Source: an uncultured Faecalibacterium sp. (GTDB taxonomy: Bacteria > Bacillota > Clostridia > Oscillospirales > Ruminococcaceae). Taken from it: a DNA stretch of 57,697 nucleotides. The stretch lies in assembly GCA_934525325.1 (NCBI GenBank), contig CAKSZE010000004.1, positions 1-57,697 on the forward strand, read 5' to 3'. The position numbers and the translations under genes were made by a program. Shown one piece after another: positions 17,706 to 26,129 of this stretch. How positions within the stretch are numbered: position 1 is the first letter of the stretch; every line of letters starts with the position of its first letter. The notes beneath the pieces were generated by a model. The model ran no database searches. It had not been told where the DNA came from and was given only the letters and a program-made list of their open reading frames with translations.

Positions 17706-19148
17706 TCAGAACCGCCGCCATGTATCCGGCATAAACAGCACCAGCATGGGGAAGATCTCCAGACGTCCGGCCAGCATATCGAAGATCAGCACCAGCTTTG
17801 CGGGGTCTGCAAAGCAGCCGAAGTTCTGCATTGGGCCTGCCATTTCCAAGCCCGGGCCGATGTTGTTCAGGGTAGCAGCCACGGCGGTAAAGTTCGTCAC
17901 CATATCAAAGCCGTTCAGACTGATGAGGAAAAAGGAGGCCGCAAAGATAAAGATATACGCTGCAATGAACACATTGGTGGTTCGGATCGTCTCGTGGTTC
18001 AGCAGCTTGCCGTCCATGCGGGCGGGTGCCACCACCTGCGGGTGCAGAGCGGTCTTGAGCTCCTTAACTAAGGTCTTGCCAAGAATAAGGAAGCGGCTCA
18101 CTTTGATGCCGCCGCCGGTGCTGCCCGCACAGGCACCAATAAACATGAGCATGACCAGAATCTCTTTGGAGAGGGTCGGCCACAGGTCAAAATCGCAGCT
18201 GGAAAAGCCGGTGGTGGTGATGATGGACCCCACCTGAAAAGCGGCCTGCCGCAGCGCCTCGCCAAAGCTGTTGTACATACTATAAATATTGGCGGTGATG
18301 ATACCCACTGCCACCGCAATGACCACAAAGTAGCCCCGCACCTCCTCGCTGGCAGCAGCGCGGCGGAACTTGCGCATGAGCAGCAGGAAGTAGGCGTTGA
18401 AGTTGACGCCGAACAGGATCATGAAGATGGTCACGACCCACTGGATGTAGGGCGAAAAGCTGCCAAAACTGTCGTTGCGGAACCCGAAGCCACCGGTACC
18501 CGCCGTACCAAAGGCGGTAAGCAGGGCTTCGAACAGGGGCATTCTGCCAAGCAGCAGGAACACCAGTTCCAGCATGGTAAGGGCAAAGTAGATGCCGTAC
18601 AGAATTTTAGCGGTAGACTGTACCTTGGGCACCAGCTTATCCACCTGCGGGCCAGGGCTTTCCGCTTTCATCAGGTTGACGTGGGAGCCGCCGGTCAGCG
18701 GCAGCAGCGAGAGCAGAAACACCAGAACGCCCATGCCGCCGATCCAGTGGGTGAAGCTGCGCCAGAACAGAATACCGTTGGGCAGCCCCTCCACGGCGGG
18801 CAGGATGCTGGCACCAGTGGTGGTAAAGCCGGAGACCGTCTCAAACAGGGCATCCACGGGGTTCGGGATGCAGCCGGTGAGCACAAAGGGCACCGCGCCC
18901 ATCACCGAGATAAACACCCAGCACAGCGAGGTAGCCGCAAAGCCTTCGCGCATATAGAACACCTTACTGCGGGGCTTGATGGTGTGCAGGGCGTAGCCGA
19001 TCCCGGCACTGACCGCAGCTGTGAGCAGAAACACGCCCAGCACCATCCACTCGCCATACACTAAGCTGGCGGCGGCGGGCAGCAGCAGCAGTGCGCCCTC
19101 GATCATCAGCACATAGCCCAGCAGACGGAAAACGATCGCATAATTCAT
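17706..19148 (-). CDS. trkH: Trk/Ktr potassium uptake channel subunit TrkH
   Basis: The membrane subunit of a K+ uptake system. The 480 residues have the TrkH/KtrB fold of repeated M1-P-M2 units; selectivity-filter-like segments are visible as TVSGFTTTGAS (about 103-113), FGTAGTGGFG (about 213-222), ITTTGFSS and NNIGPG. Start ATG 19148 has GGAGG. It follows trkA by 12 bases and shares its promoter and terminator, so channel and gate are co-expressed. Confidence 0.95.
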   Translation of the reverse strand: MNYAIVFRLLGYVLMIEGALLLLPAAASLVYGEWMVLGVFLLTAAVSAGIGYALHTIKPRSKVFYMREGFAATSLCWVFISVMGAVPFVLTGCIPNPVDALFETVSGFTTTGASILPAVEGLPNGILFWRSFTHWIGGMGVLVFLLSLLPLTGGSHVNLMKAESPGPQVDKLVPKVQSTAKILYGIYFALTMLELVFLLLGRMPLFEALLTAFGTAGTGGFGFRNDSFGSFSPYIQWVVTIFMILFGVNFNAYFLLLMRKFRRAAASEEVRGYFVVIAVAVGIITANIYSMYNSFGEALRQAAFQVGSIITTTGFSSCDFDLWPTLSKEILVMLMFIGACAGSTGGGIKVSRFLILGKTLVKELKTALHPQVVAPARMDGKLLNHETIRTTNVFIAAYIFIFAASFFLISLNGFDMVTNFTAVAATLNNIGPGLEMAGPMQNFGCFADPAKLVLIFDMLAGRLEIFPMLVLFMPDTWRRF

Positions 19149-19160
19149 AGTCCGCCTCCG

Positions 19161-20513
19161 TCAGTGCTCCACGATATCGCGCAGATCGTGCAGGCCATGC
19201 TCCAGCGTGACCACGATGACGTTGTCGCCCACTTGAATTTGGTCGCCGCCGCGGGGGATCAAAATCTTGCTGCCGCGGGTAATGCAGCACAGCAGCAGGT
19301 TCTTTTTCAGGTGCAGCTGGCTCAGGGGCACGCCGGTGGCGGCGCTCTCCTCGTGCACCGTAAACTCCAGTGCCTCCACGCGGTCGTCCAGAATGCGGTA
19401 CAGGGTCTTGATGTTGCTGCCCGCCTCGTTCTGCAGGGCACGGACGTACTGCACGATGTAGTCACAGGTCATGTACTTGGGGTAGACCACGCTGCCCAGA
19501 TCCAGCCCGGCCAGAATATCGTCAAATTCCAGACGGTTGACCTTGGTCACCAGCTTGCCGTTGGAGTGCTTTTTGGCAAACAGGGTCAGCAGCACGTTCT
19601 CCTCGTCGATGTTGGTCAGCGCCACAAAGGCCTCGGTGGATTCCAGACCCTCGGAAAGCAGAAATTCGCGGTTGGAGCCGTCCTCGTTCAGGATCTGTGC
19701 GCCGGGCAGCTGCTCGGCCAGCTCTACGCAGCGGGCTGCGTCCCGCTCCACGATGCGCACCCGCACATGGTTTTCCAGCAATTCCTGACTGAGGTAGTAG
19801 GCAATGGCACCGCCGCCCACGATCAGGGCGTTGCGTACCGGCTGCACCGGCAGATGCAGCTGCTGGAAGAAGGCGTGTGCCTTTTCCTGCGTGGCAAGGA
19901 AGGTGACCTGATCACCCTTTTGCAGCACAAAGTTACCGTTGGGGATGATGACCCCGCCGTCACGCTCTACTGCGCACACCAGAATATCGCTCTTGAGCCG
20001 GGTGGGGATCTCGCGGATGGCTACACCGTCCAGTGCATCGGGCAGCGCAAACTTGATCAGCCGCACACGGCCGTCCGCAAAGGTATCGATCTTGCTGGCA
20101 CCGGGGAACCGCAGCAGATGAGAGATCTCCTTTGCCGCTGCCATTTCCGGGTTGATGATGGCGGAAATGCCGATCTGCTTTTTGATAAAGTCCAGCTCGT
20201 GGCTGTAAGACGGGTTGCGCACGCGGGCAATGCCGTGGCAGTGCCCCGCCTTTTTGGCAAACATGCAGCAAAGCAGATTCAGTTCGTCCGAGCCGGTGAC
20301 CGCAATGAACACGTCCGCATCCTCAATGCCCGCCTCGGACAGGGTGGTGATGGACGAGCCATTGCCCACGATGCCCAGCACGTCGTAGCTTTCGGTCAGG
20401 TGCTCCACGCGCGCCTTGTTGGTGTCCACCACAGTCACGTTGTGGCCTTCCTCGCTGAGCTGGCGTGCCAGAGCCGTACCGACCTTGCCGCCGCCCACCA
20501 GAATGATCTTCAT
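19161..20513 (-). CDS. trkA: Trk potassium uptake regulatory subunit TrkA
   Basis: The cytoplasmic gating ring subunit of the Trk system. It has 450 residues with two tandem RCK units: the first begins MKIILVGGGKVGTALARQLS with the GxGxxG-type NAD(H) fold, and the second begins about residue 225 (NALIVGGGAIAYYLSQEL). Each unit is followed by a TrkA-C domain. AAGGAGAAAGGA precedes ATG 20513. It is the first gene of trkA-trkH. Confidence 0.95.
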   Translation of the reverse strand: MKIILVGGGKVGTALARQLSEEGHNVTVVDTNKARVEHLTESYDVLGIVGNGSSITTLSEAGIEDADVFIAVTGSDELNLLCCMFAKKAGHCHGIARVRNPSYSHELDFIKKQIGISAIINPEMAAAKEISHLLRFPGASKIDTFADGRVRLIKFALPDALDGVAIREIPTRLKSDILVCAVERDGGVIIPNGNFVLQKGDQVTFLATQEKAHAFFQQLHLPVQPVRNALIVGGGAIAYYLSQELLENHVRVRIVERDAARCVELAEQLPGAQILNEDGSNREFLLSEGLESTEAFVALTNIDEENVLLTLFAKKHSNGKLVTKVNRLEFDDILAGLDLGSVVYPKYMTCDYIVQYVRALQNEAGSNIKTLYRILDDRVEALEFTVHEESAATGVPLSQLHLKKNLLLCCITRGSKILIPRGGDQIQVGDNVIVVTLEHGLHDLRDIVEH

Positions 20514-20563
20514 AACAAGTCCTTTCTCCTTTGGCAGCCCCTTTTCCCGGGGCTAGCAATCAC

Positions 20564-20591
20564 AGTATAGTATAACATATCCCACCGTAAA
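20564..20591 (-). promoter_or_regulatory. trkA-trkH promoter
   Basis: Minus-strand TTTACG (20591-20586), a 16-base spacer and TATACT (20569-20564); a second TATACT overlaps five bases upstream. A short GC hairpin (AGCCCC/GGGGCT) lies in the leader near 20537-20554. Confidence 0.6.
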
Positions 20592-20680
20592 GTTCTACCA
20601 TTTGTCCCGCAAATACAGCGAAATGCTTAAAAAACGACCATTCCTTTGTGCAAGATGGTCTGTTTTCAGCGTGAAAGCGC

Positions 20681-20721
20681 AAAAAAGGGGCTGCCGCACA
20701 GCTTTTGTGCAGCAGCCCCTT
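20681..20721 (-). terminator. Terminator of the nucleoside operon
   Basis: Stem AAGGGGCTGCCGCACA / TGTGCAGCAGCCCCTT (one mismatch) with a 5-base loop, then T6 on the minus strand, 17 bases past the phosphorylase stop. Confidence 0.9.
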
Positions 20722-20737
20722 AGAGGTTTTATAAGAT

Positions 20738-22057
20738 TCAGTACCGCTCTACGCCGTCCTTGGTGACAAGGGCGTACACCAGCGGGGCTTCCTCCGGCTT
20801 TTCCGCGCCGTACACAAGGCCGCTGCGGTACTCGGCAGCGGCGGCTTCAAACTTGTCCGCTGCGCCGTAGAAGGTGGCAAGGCTTTCGCCCTTATGGACA
20901 TAGTCGCCGCGCTTTTTGTGCAGGGTGATACCGGCGGCAAAGTCCAGCGGATCGCCCTTTTTCTGGCGGCCTGCGCCCAGCAGCACACTGGCAGAGCCGA
21001 TCTTTTCGGCATCGTTGGCCACAATGTAACCATCCTGCTCGGCCAGCAGCTCGTAACTGGCGGCGGGCTGTGCAAACAGGCTGTAATCGTCCAGCACCCG
21101 GATGTCGCCGCCCTGTGCGGCAAACATTTCCTTGCACTTGGCAAAGGCAGAACCGTCCGCAATGACAGCCTCGGCCATGGCGCGGCAGTGGGCGGCATCG
21201 CCCTTGCCCGCCAGCACCAGCATATTGGCTGCCAGTTGCAGGCACACCTCGGTCAGGTCTGCCGGACCGTGGCCCTTGAGCACGTCCATGCTCTCCATCA
21301 CTTCCAGACTGTTGCCAATGTTGTGACCCAGCGGGGTGTCCATATCGGTGATCATAGCGGCTACCCTGCGGCCATGGTGGGTGCCGATGGCGACCATCAG
21401 CTGCGCCAGTTCAATGCTCTGGTCGACAGTTTTCATAAAGGCGCCGGTGCCGGTGGTGACGTCCAGCAGAATGGCGTCCGAGCCGGAAGCCAGTTTTTTG
21501 GACATGATGCTGGACGCAATGAGCGGGATGCAGCTGACGGTGGCGGTAACGTCCCGCAGGGCGTACATCTTTTTATCCGCCACGGCAATGCCCTCGCTCT
21601 GGCCGATGACCGACAGGCCGATCCGGTTCACCTGTGCAAAAAACTCCTCCTGCGAGAGGGCGGTCTTTGTGCCGGGCACGCTTTCCATTTTATCAATGGT
21701 GCCGCCGGTGTGGCCGAGGCCCCGACCGCTCATTTTGGCGATCTTCACCCCGCAGGCCGCCACGATGGGCGCAATGACCAGCGTGGTCTTATCGCCCACG
21801 CCGCCGGTGGAGTGCTTGTCCACCTTGATGCCCGGAATGGGCGAAAGGTCTACCATCACGCCGCTGTGCGCCATTACATCGGTCAGCTCGGCGGTCTCCT
21901 CATTGGTCATGCCGCACAGGTAGACTGCCATCATCCATGCAGCCATCTGGTAGTCGGTCACATCCCCGCAGACAAAGCCGTTGACAATGGCCTCCAGCTC
22001 TTCCCGGGTATGGGTGCCGCCATCCCGCTTTTTTGCGATCAGATCATAAATACGCAT
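20738..22057 (-). CDS. pdp: Pyrimidine-nucleoside (thymidine) phosphorylase
   Basis: Splits pyrimidine nucleosides with phosphate into base and (deoxy)ribose 1-phosphate. The 439 residues are the usual length. The family signature KVDKHSTGGVGDK (about 78-90) and KMSGRGLGHTGGTIDKMES (about 107-125) bind phosphate and substrate. It lies 37 bases after the phosphopentomutase gene, which converts its product to the 5-phosphate. Together they route nucleosides into the pentose pathway. Whether the enzyme takes uridine, thymidine or both cannot be decided here, so deoA is an alternative name. Confidence 0.93.
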   Translation of the reverse strand: MRIYDLIAKKRDGGTHTREELEAIVNGFVCGDVTDYQMAAWMMAVYLCGMTNEETAELTDVMAHSGVMVDLSPIPGIKVDKHSTGGVGDKTTLVIAPIVAACGVKIAKMSGRGLGHTGGTIDKMESVPGTKTALSQEEFFAQVNRIGLSVIGQSEGIAVADKKMYALRDVTATVSCIPLIASSIMSKKLASGSDAILLDVTTGTGAFMKTVDQSIELAQLMVAIGTHHGRRVAAMITDMDTPLGHNIGNSLEVMESMDVLKGHGPADLTEVCLQLAANMLVLAGKGDAAHCRAMAEAVIADGSAFAKCKEMFAAQGGDIRVLDDYSLFAQPAASYELLAEQDGYIVANDAEKIGSASVLLGAGRQKKGDPLDFAAGITLHKKRGDYVHKGESLATFYGAADKFEAAAAEYRSGLVYGAEKPEEAPLVYALVTKDGVERY

Positions 22058-22094
22058 CGTTTCACGCTCCTGTTCTTCTTGCTTTTGGGGCGTT

Positions 22095-23273
22095 TTATGC
22101 CCGGATCTCCTGCCATACGCTCTGGCCGTCCAGCGTGGAAGCGTCCACTTCCAGATACTCGCAGATAGTCTGGGCGATGGTGCCGAAGCACAGCTTGGTG
22201 CCCAGATCCGTACCCGCCTTTACGCCCTTGCCGCAGACCAGATACGGCACATATTCGCGGGTATGGTCGGTGGTCTTGGTATAGGAGGGGTCACAGCCGT
22301 GGTCGGCGGTGATCATGAGCAGGTCACCCTCCCGCATCCCCGGCAGGAAGTCGGCCAGAAAACGGTCGAATTCCGTAGCGGCGGCTGCGTAGCCTGCCAC
22401 ATCGCGGCGGTGGCCGTAGAGCATATCAAAATCCACCAGATTCACGAAAGCAAGGCCTTCAAAATCCCGGGTCTGCAAGGCCTTGGTAAAGGCGATGCCG
22501 TTGGTGTTGCCGGTGGTCTTGATCTTTTCGGTCACGCCCTCGCCGTCAAAGATATCGTAGATCTTGCCCACGGCGATCACGTCCTTACCGGCATCTTTCA
22601 GCAGATCCAGCATAGTGGCGCGGGGCGGCTTCAGGCTCAGGTCGTGGCGGTTGGTGGTGCGGTAGAAGGTGTCCGCGCTGTTGCCAAGGAAGGGGCGGGC
22701 GATCACGCGGCCCACGCCGTACTTGCCCTTGAGCATTTCCCGGGCGATCTCACAGTAGCGGTACAGCTCCTGCACCGGCACCAGCTCCTCGTTGGCGGCC
22801 ACCTGAAAAACGCTGTCGGCGCTGGTGTAGACGATGAGGGCGTTTTCCCGCATGGCCTGCTCGCCGTAGTCCTTCAGTACCTGCGTGCCGGAATAGGGCT
22901 TGTTGCACAGCACCTTGTGGCCGGTCTTTTGCTCATACTCCCGGATCAGTTCCTCCGGGAAGCCCTCGGGGAAGGTGGGCAGCGGCTCCGGGCTGACCAC
23001 ACCGGCGATCTCCCAGTGGCCAATGGTGGTATCCTTGCCCATGCTCTGCTCCTGCAGGCGGGCAAAGGCAGCCGCCGGAGCATCCGCTCTCTCCCCTGCG
23101 GTCACGCCGTCAATGTTGAATAAGCCCAGCTTGCGCAGATTGGGGCAATTGAAATTGGGGTGTTTTGCAATGGCACCCAAGGTGTTGGTGCCTGCGTCAC
23201 CGAAGGCAGCGGCGTCCGGCTCTGCGCCGATGCCAAAGCTGTCCAGCACGATCAGAAAAACGCGTTTTTCCAT
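22095..23273 (-). CDS. deoB: Phosphopentomutase
   Basis: Interconverts (deoxy)ribose 1-phosphate and 5-phosphate using a metal-dependent alkaline-phosphatase-type fold. The 392 residues begin KRVFLIVLDSFGIGAEPDA with the metal-binding Asp, and carry DTTIGHWEIAG with the phosphorylated-Thr region (about 80-90) and TADHGCDPS near 318. I choose ATG 23273 because GGAG lies 8 bases upstream; a GTG three codons earlier (23282) is also open. First gene of the operon with pdp. Confidence 0.94.
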   Translation of the reverse strand: MEKRVFLIVLDSFGIGAEPDAAAFGDAGTNTLGAIAKHPNFNCPNLRKLGLFNIDGVTAGERADAPAAAFARLQEQSMGKDTTIGHWEIAGVVSPEPLPTFPEGFPEELIREYEQKTGHKVLCNKPYSGTQVLKDYGEQAMRENALIVYTSADSVFQVAANEELVPVQELYRYCEIAREMLKGKYGVGRVIARPFLGNSADTFYRTTNRHDLSLKPPRATMLDLLKDAGKDVIAVGKIYDIFDGEGVTEKIKTTGNTNGIAFTKALQTRDFEGLAFVNLVDFDMLYGHRRDVAGYAAAATEFDRFLADFLPGMREGDLLMITADHGCDPSYTKTTDHTREYVPYLVCGKGVKAGTDLGTKLCFGTIAQTICEYLEVDASTLDGQSVWQEIRA

Positions 23274-23290
23274 AGTGGTCACTCCATTTC

Positions 23291-23308
23291 TCCGGGACGC
23301 GTCCCGGA
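23291..23308. promoter_or_regulatory. 18-bp perfect palindrome in the deoB leader
   Basis: TCCGGGACG/CGTCCCGGA is perfectly symmetric and lies between the deoB -10 box and its binding site. It may be an operator or an RNA hairpin. Confidence 0.55.
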
Positions 23309-23330
23309 ACAGTACTACTTTATTACCCTT

Positions 23331-23359
23331 ATTATAAGCAAAAAGCCCCTCCGATGCAA
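23331..23359 (-). promoter_or_regulatory. deoB-pdp promoter
   Basis: Minus-strand TTGCAT (23359-23354), a 17-base spacer and a consensus TATAAT (23336-23331). Confidence 0.8.
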
Positions 23360-23519
23360 GAGGAAGCGGCCTTGCGCGGTCTTATCAGTTTTTACGTTTT
23401 GCAGCAGTTTTCCCCTGTCAAACGGCACGCGGAAAGCTGCGGCGCATCGTTAAGTTTTCCACAATCTCTCCCACAAACATAAACAGATGCAAAAACTTGT
23501 ATTCAAGCAAAAATTCCTC

Positions 23520-23548
23520 TTGCTCTCTTGCACCGGAATGATTATAAT
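23520..23548 (+). promoter_or_regulatory. pyk promoter
   Basis: TTGCTC (23520-23525), a 17-base spacer and TATAAT (23543-23548). The message would have a leader of about 145 bases. Confidence 0.8.
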
Positions 23549-23697
23549 AATAGGTGGTAGAGTTTTGGGTTTTCCGCTTTACCACATAAACCGACCCGCT
23601 GTACCGGGAACTTTTTTGTTCCCCTTGGTCATACACAGCAGCCTGCAGGGATGCTGTGCCGGATATAAGTAAGAGAGAGTTGACGGAGGTATATTGC

Positions 23698-25449
23698 ATG
23701 AGAAAGACGAAAATTATTTGCACCCTTGGCCCTTCCACCGATAAGGAAGGCGTGCTGCGCGATCTGATCGCCAACGGCATGAACGTGGCCCGTTTCAATT
23801 TTTCCCACGGTTCCCACGAGGAGCATCTGGGCCGCTTTGAAAAGCTGAAGGCTCTGCGCGAGGAGCTGGGCAAGCCCGTGGCCGCACTGCTGGACACCAA
23901 GGGTCCCGAGATCCGCCTGAAGGACTTCAAGAACGGCGTTGAGAATCTGGTTGCAGGCCAGACCTTTACCCTGACCACCCGCGATGTGGAGGGCACCAAC
24001 GAGATCTGCTCCATCACCTACAAGGACCTGCCCATGGACGTGGAGCCGGGCGGCACCATCATGCTGGACGATGGCCTGATCAAGCTGCAGATCCAGACCG
24101 TGAACGACACCGACATCGTCTGCACCGTGCTGAACAACGGCAAAATCAAGAACAAGAAGGGCGTCAACGTGCCCGGCGTGCACCTGTCCATGCCGTATAT
24201 GAGCCAGCGCGATAAGGATGACATCATCTTCGGCATCCAGCAGGGCTACGATTTCATCGCCGCCTCCTTTGTGCGCACCGCACAGGACGTGTACGATATC
24301 CGCAACCTGCTGAACCAGTACGACTCCAACATCCGCATCATTGCAAAGATCGAGAACCGCGAGGGCGTGAACAACATCGACAGCATTCTGGCTGCTGCCG
24401 ACGCCGTGATGGTGGCCCGTGGCGATCTGGGCGTGGAGATCGACTTCACCGAGCTGCCCGGCATCCAGAAGACCATCATCGAGCGCTCCTTCTCCTTCGG
24501 CAAGCCCATCGTCACCGCTACCCAGATGCTGGACAGCATGATTGTGAACCCCCGCCCCACCCGCGCCGAGATCTCGGACGTGGCAAACGCCATCTACGAC
24601 GGCACCTCTGCCATTATGCTGTCCGGTGAGACCGCTGCCGGTGCCTACCCCGTGGAGGCGCTCAAGACCATGTCCGCCATTGCCGAGCGCACCGAGCAGG
24701 AGGGCTTCCATCTGCGCGGCCGCACGATGGATTCCAACCCCGGCAAGATCAGCGTCTCCGACGCTACCGCCCATGCTGCCTGCCTGACCGCACGGGACGT
24801 GAACGCCGCCGCCATCGTCACCGTGTCTGAGTCCGGCACCACCGCCCGCCTGCTGAGCAAGTACCGCCCGCAGCAGCCCATCATTGCCTGCGTCATGCGC
24901 GAGCAGGTGCAGCGTCAGCTGTCCCTGAGCTGGGGCATCACTCCGCTGATGATGTCTCTGGCACACAGCACCGATGAGCTGATCGAGATGTCCACCGCTC
25001 TGGCCAAGGAGAACGGCTACCTGCACAACGGCGAGCTGGCTGTTGTGACCGCAGGCGTGCCCGTAGGCGTTTCCGGCACCACCAACATGATCAAGATCCA
25101 CATGGTGGGCAACTGTCTGGCTACCGGCGTGGGTGTCGGCCCTGAGAACAACGATGTTGCCAGCGGCAAGGCCTGCGTCTGCCGCACCATGGACGAGGTG
25201 CGCGCCAAGTTCAAGCCCGGCATGGTGCTGGTGGTACCCTCCACCAGCAACGAGATGCTGAGCTTTGTGCGCGACGCTGCCGCTCTGGTGGTAGAGGAAC
25301 CCGGCCTGAACAGCCACGCCGCCATTGCCGGCAAGGCACTGCTGAAGCCCACCGTTGTGGGTGCCGCCGGTGCTACCAGCCACATCCGCGATGGTTTGAT
25401 GGTGGCTGTGGACTGCGCACACGGCAGTGTGCAGCGCCTGCAGGGCTGA
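23698..25449 (+). CDS. pyk: Pyruvate kinase with C-terminal PEP-utiliser domain
   Basis: Catalyses the last step of glycolysis, phosphoenolpyruvate + ADP to pyruvate + ATP. At 583 residues it has the extra C-terminal domain seen in Bacillus-type enzymes. Visible motifs: KTKIICTLGPSTD (3-15), NFSHGSHEEH, IIAKIENREGV, MVARGDLGVEI (about 238-248) and VTATQMLDSM. The extra domain contains GLNSHAAIAGKAL with the His of PEP-mobilising domains; its role in pyruvate kinases is unsettled. GGAGG precedes ATG 23698. luxS follows after 16 bases with no terminator between, so the two are probably co-transcribed. Confidence 0.97.
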   Translation: MRKTKIICTLGPSTDKEGVLRDLIANGMNVARFNFSHGSHEEHLGRFEKLKALREELGKPVAALLDTKGPEIRLKDFKNGVENLVAGQTFTLTTRDVEGTNEICSITYKDLPMDVEPGGTIMLDDGLIKLQIQTVNDTDIVCTVLNNGKIKNKKGVNVPGVHLSMPYMSQRDKDDIIFGIQQGYDFIAASFVRTAQDVYDIRNLLNQYDSNIRIIAKIENREGVNNIDSILAAADAVMVARGDLGVEIDFTELPGIQKTIIERSFSFGKPIVTATQMLDSMIVNPRPTRAEISDVANAIYDGTSAIMLSGETAAGAYPVEALKTMSAIAERTEQEGFHLRGRTMDSNPGKISVSDATAHAACLTARDVNAAAIVTVSESGTTARLLSKYRPQQPIIACVMREQVQRQLSLSWGITPLMMSLAHSTDELIEMSTALAKENGYLHNGELAVVTAGVPVGVSGTTNMIKIHMVGNCLATGVGVGPENNDVASGKACVCRTMDEVRAKFKPGMVLVVPSTSNEMLSFVRDAAALVVEEPGLNSHAAIAGKALLKPTVVGAAGATSHIRDGLMVAVDCAHGSVQRLQG

Positions 25450-25465
25450 TAAAGGAGAACGTAGT

Positions 25466-25918
25466 ATGGAACGTATCGCAAGCTTTTGCGTGGATCACAC
25501 CCGGCTGGAGCGCGGGATGTATCTGAGCCGTCAGGACGGCGATGTGCTCACTTGGGACATTCGCATGAAAAAGCCCAATCAGGGCGATTACCTGACCACC
25601 GCTGCCGCCCACACGCTGGAGCACCTGTTTGCCACCTACGCGCGCAACAGCGCCGTGAAAGACGGGGTGATCTATGTTGGCCCCATGGGCTGCCGCACCG
25701 GCTTTTACTTGCTTACTCGGGGGCTGACCCCTGCACAGGCCTTGCAGCTGACGGTGGATGCCTACCGCTTTATGGCTGGCTTTGAGGGCGCTGTGCCCGG
25801 TGCCAGCGAGGTGGAGTGCGGCAACTACCGCGATATGGATCTGCCCGCTGCCAAAGCTGAAGCCGCTGCCATGCTGCCCGTACTGGAAGCGTTGACCGCA
25901 GAGGATCTGCACTACTGA
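25466..25918 (+). CDS. luxS: S-ribosylhomocysteine lyase LuxS
   Basis: Cleaves S-ribosylhomocysteine to homocysteine and DPD, the precursor of autoinducer-2, in the activated methyl cycle. The 150 residues contain the metal site HTLEH (His49, His53) with Cys118 (VECGNY) and the GCRTGFYL block holding the active-site Cys76. AAAGGAG precedes ATG 25466. No pfs, metH or metK is near; the partner is pyk, which is an unusual setting, and the gene ends at a strong terminator. Confidence 0.97.
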   Translation: MERIASFCVDHTRLERGMYLSRQDGDVLTWDIRMKKPNQGDYLTTAAAHTLEHLFATYARNSAVKDGVIYVGPMGCRTGFYLLTRGLTPAQALQLTVDAYRFMAGFEGAVPGASEVECGNYRDMDLPAAKAEAAAMLPVLEALTAEDLHY

Positions 25919-25933
25919 TCTATGAACCAAAAA

Positions 25934-25971
25934 GAGCACCGCACAGTATTTTTGTGCGGTGCTCCTTTTTT
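25934..25971 (+). terminator. Terminator of pyk-luxS
   Basis: Stem GAGCACCGCAC / GTGCGGTGCTC, 9-base loop, then CTTTTTT. Confidence 0.92.
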
Positions 25972-26042
25972 GCTGTAAGACGATTTTGAATGGCCTCCGC
26001 TTCCGCTCTGGCCATATCAATAGGAATTTTATTATTAAAGAA

Positions 26043-26076
26043 CAATCCCGGAAAGTCTGCGGACTTTCCGGGATTG
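26043..26076 (-). terminator. Hairpin after the HAD phosphatase gene
   Basis: Perfect 15-bp stem CAATCCCGGAAAGTC / GACTTTCCGGGATTG with loop TGCG, about 54 bases past the leftward stop at 26130. The following minus-strand sequence is only moderately T-rich (TTCTTTAATAAT), so termination is likely but not certain. Confidence 0.6.
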
Positions 26077-26129
26077 AATTTTCACAGGAGAGGAGTTTCA
26101 ACTGGAAACGGTCTCCAAATCCAAACCAA

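Larger units (their letters stand above)
23274..23697. other. Divergent deoB / pyk intergenic region
   Basis: The 424-base gap holds two back-to-back promoters (23331-23359 leftward, 23520-23548 rightward), an 18-bp palindrome in the deoB leader and, in the 150-base pyk leader, a small hairpin GGGAAC-T6-GTTCCC (23607-23624). I see no gene in it; a reading frame opposite the start of pyk is a shadow. Confidence 0.75.

Noticed and set aside
23418..24017. 199-codon minus-strand frame upstream of deoB
   Set aside because: Lies opposite the pyk start and promoter; no binding site or domain.
26048..26062. 15-base match CCGGAAAGTCTGCGG also at 48333-48347
   Set aside because: A few exact 15-base matches are expected by chance in 57 kb on two strands; the flanks differ.
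26043..26076. Possible mobile-element end (15-bp perfect inverted repeat)
   Set aside because: No transposase, target duplication or second copy; a terminator role is simpler.
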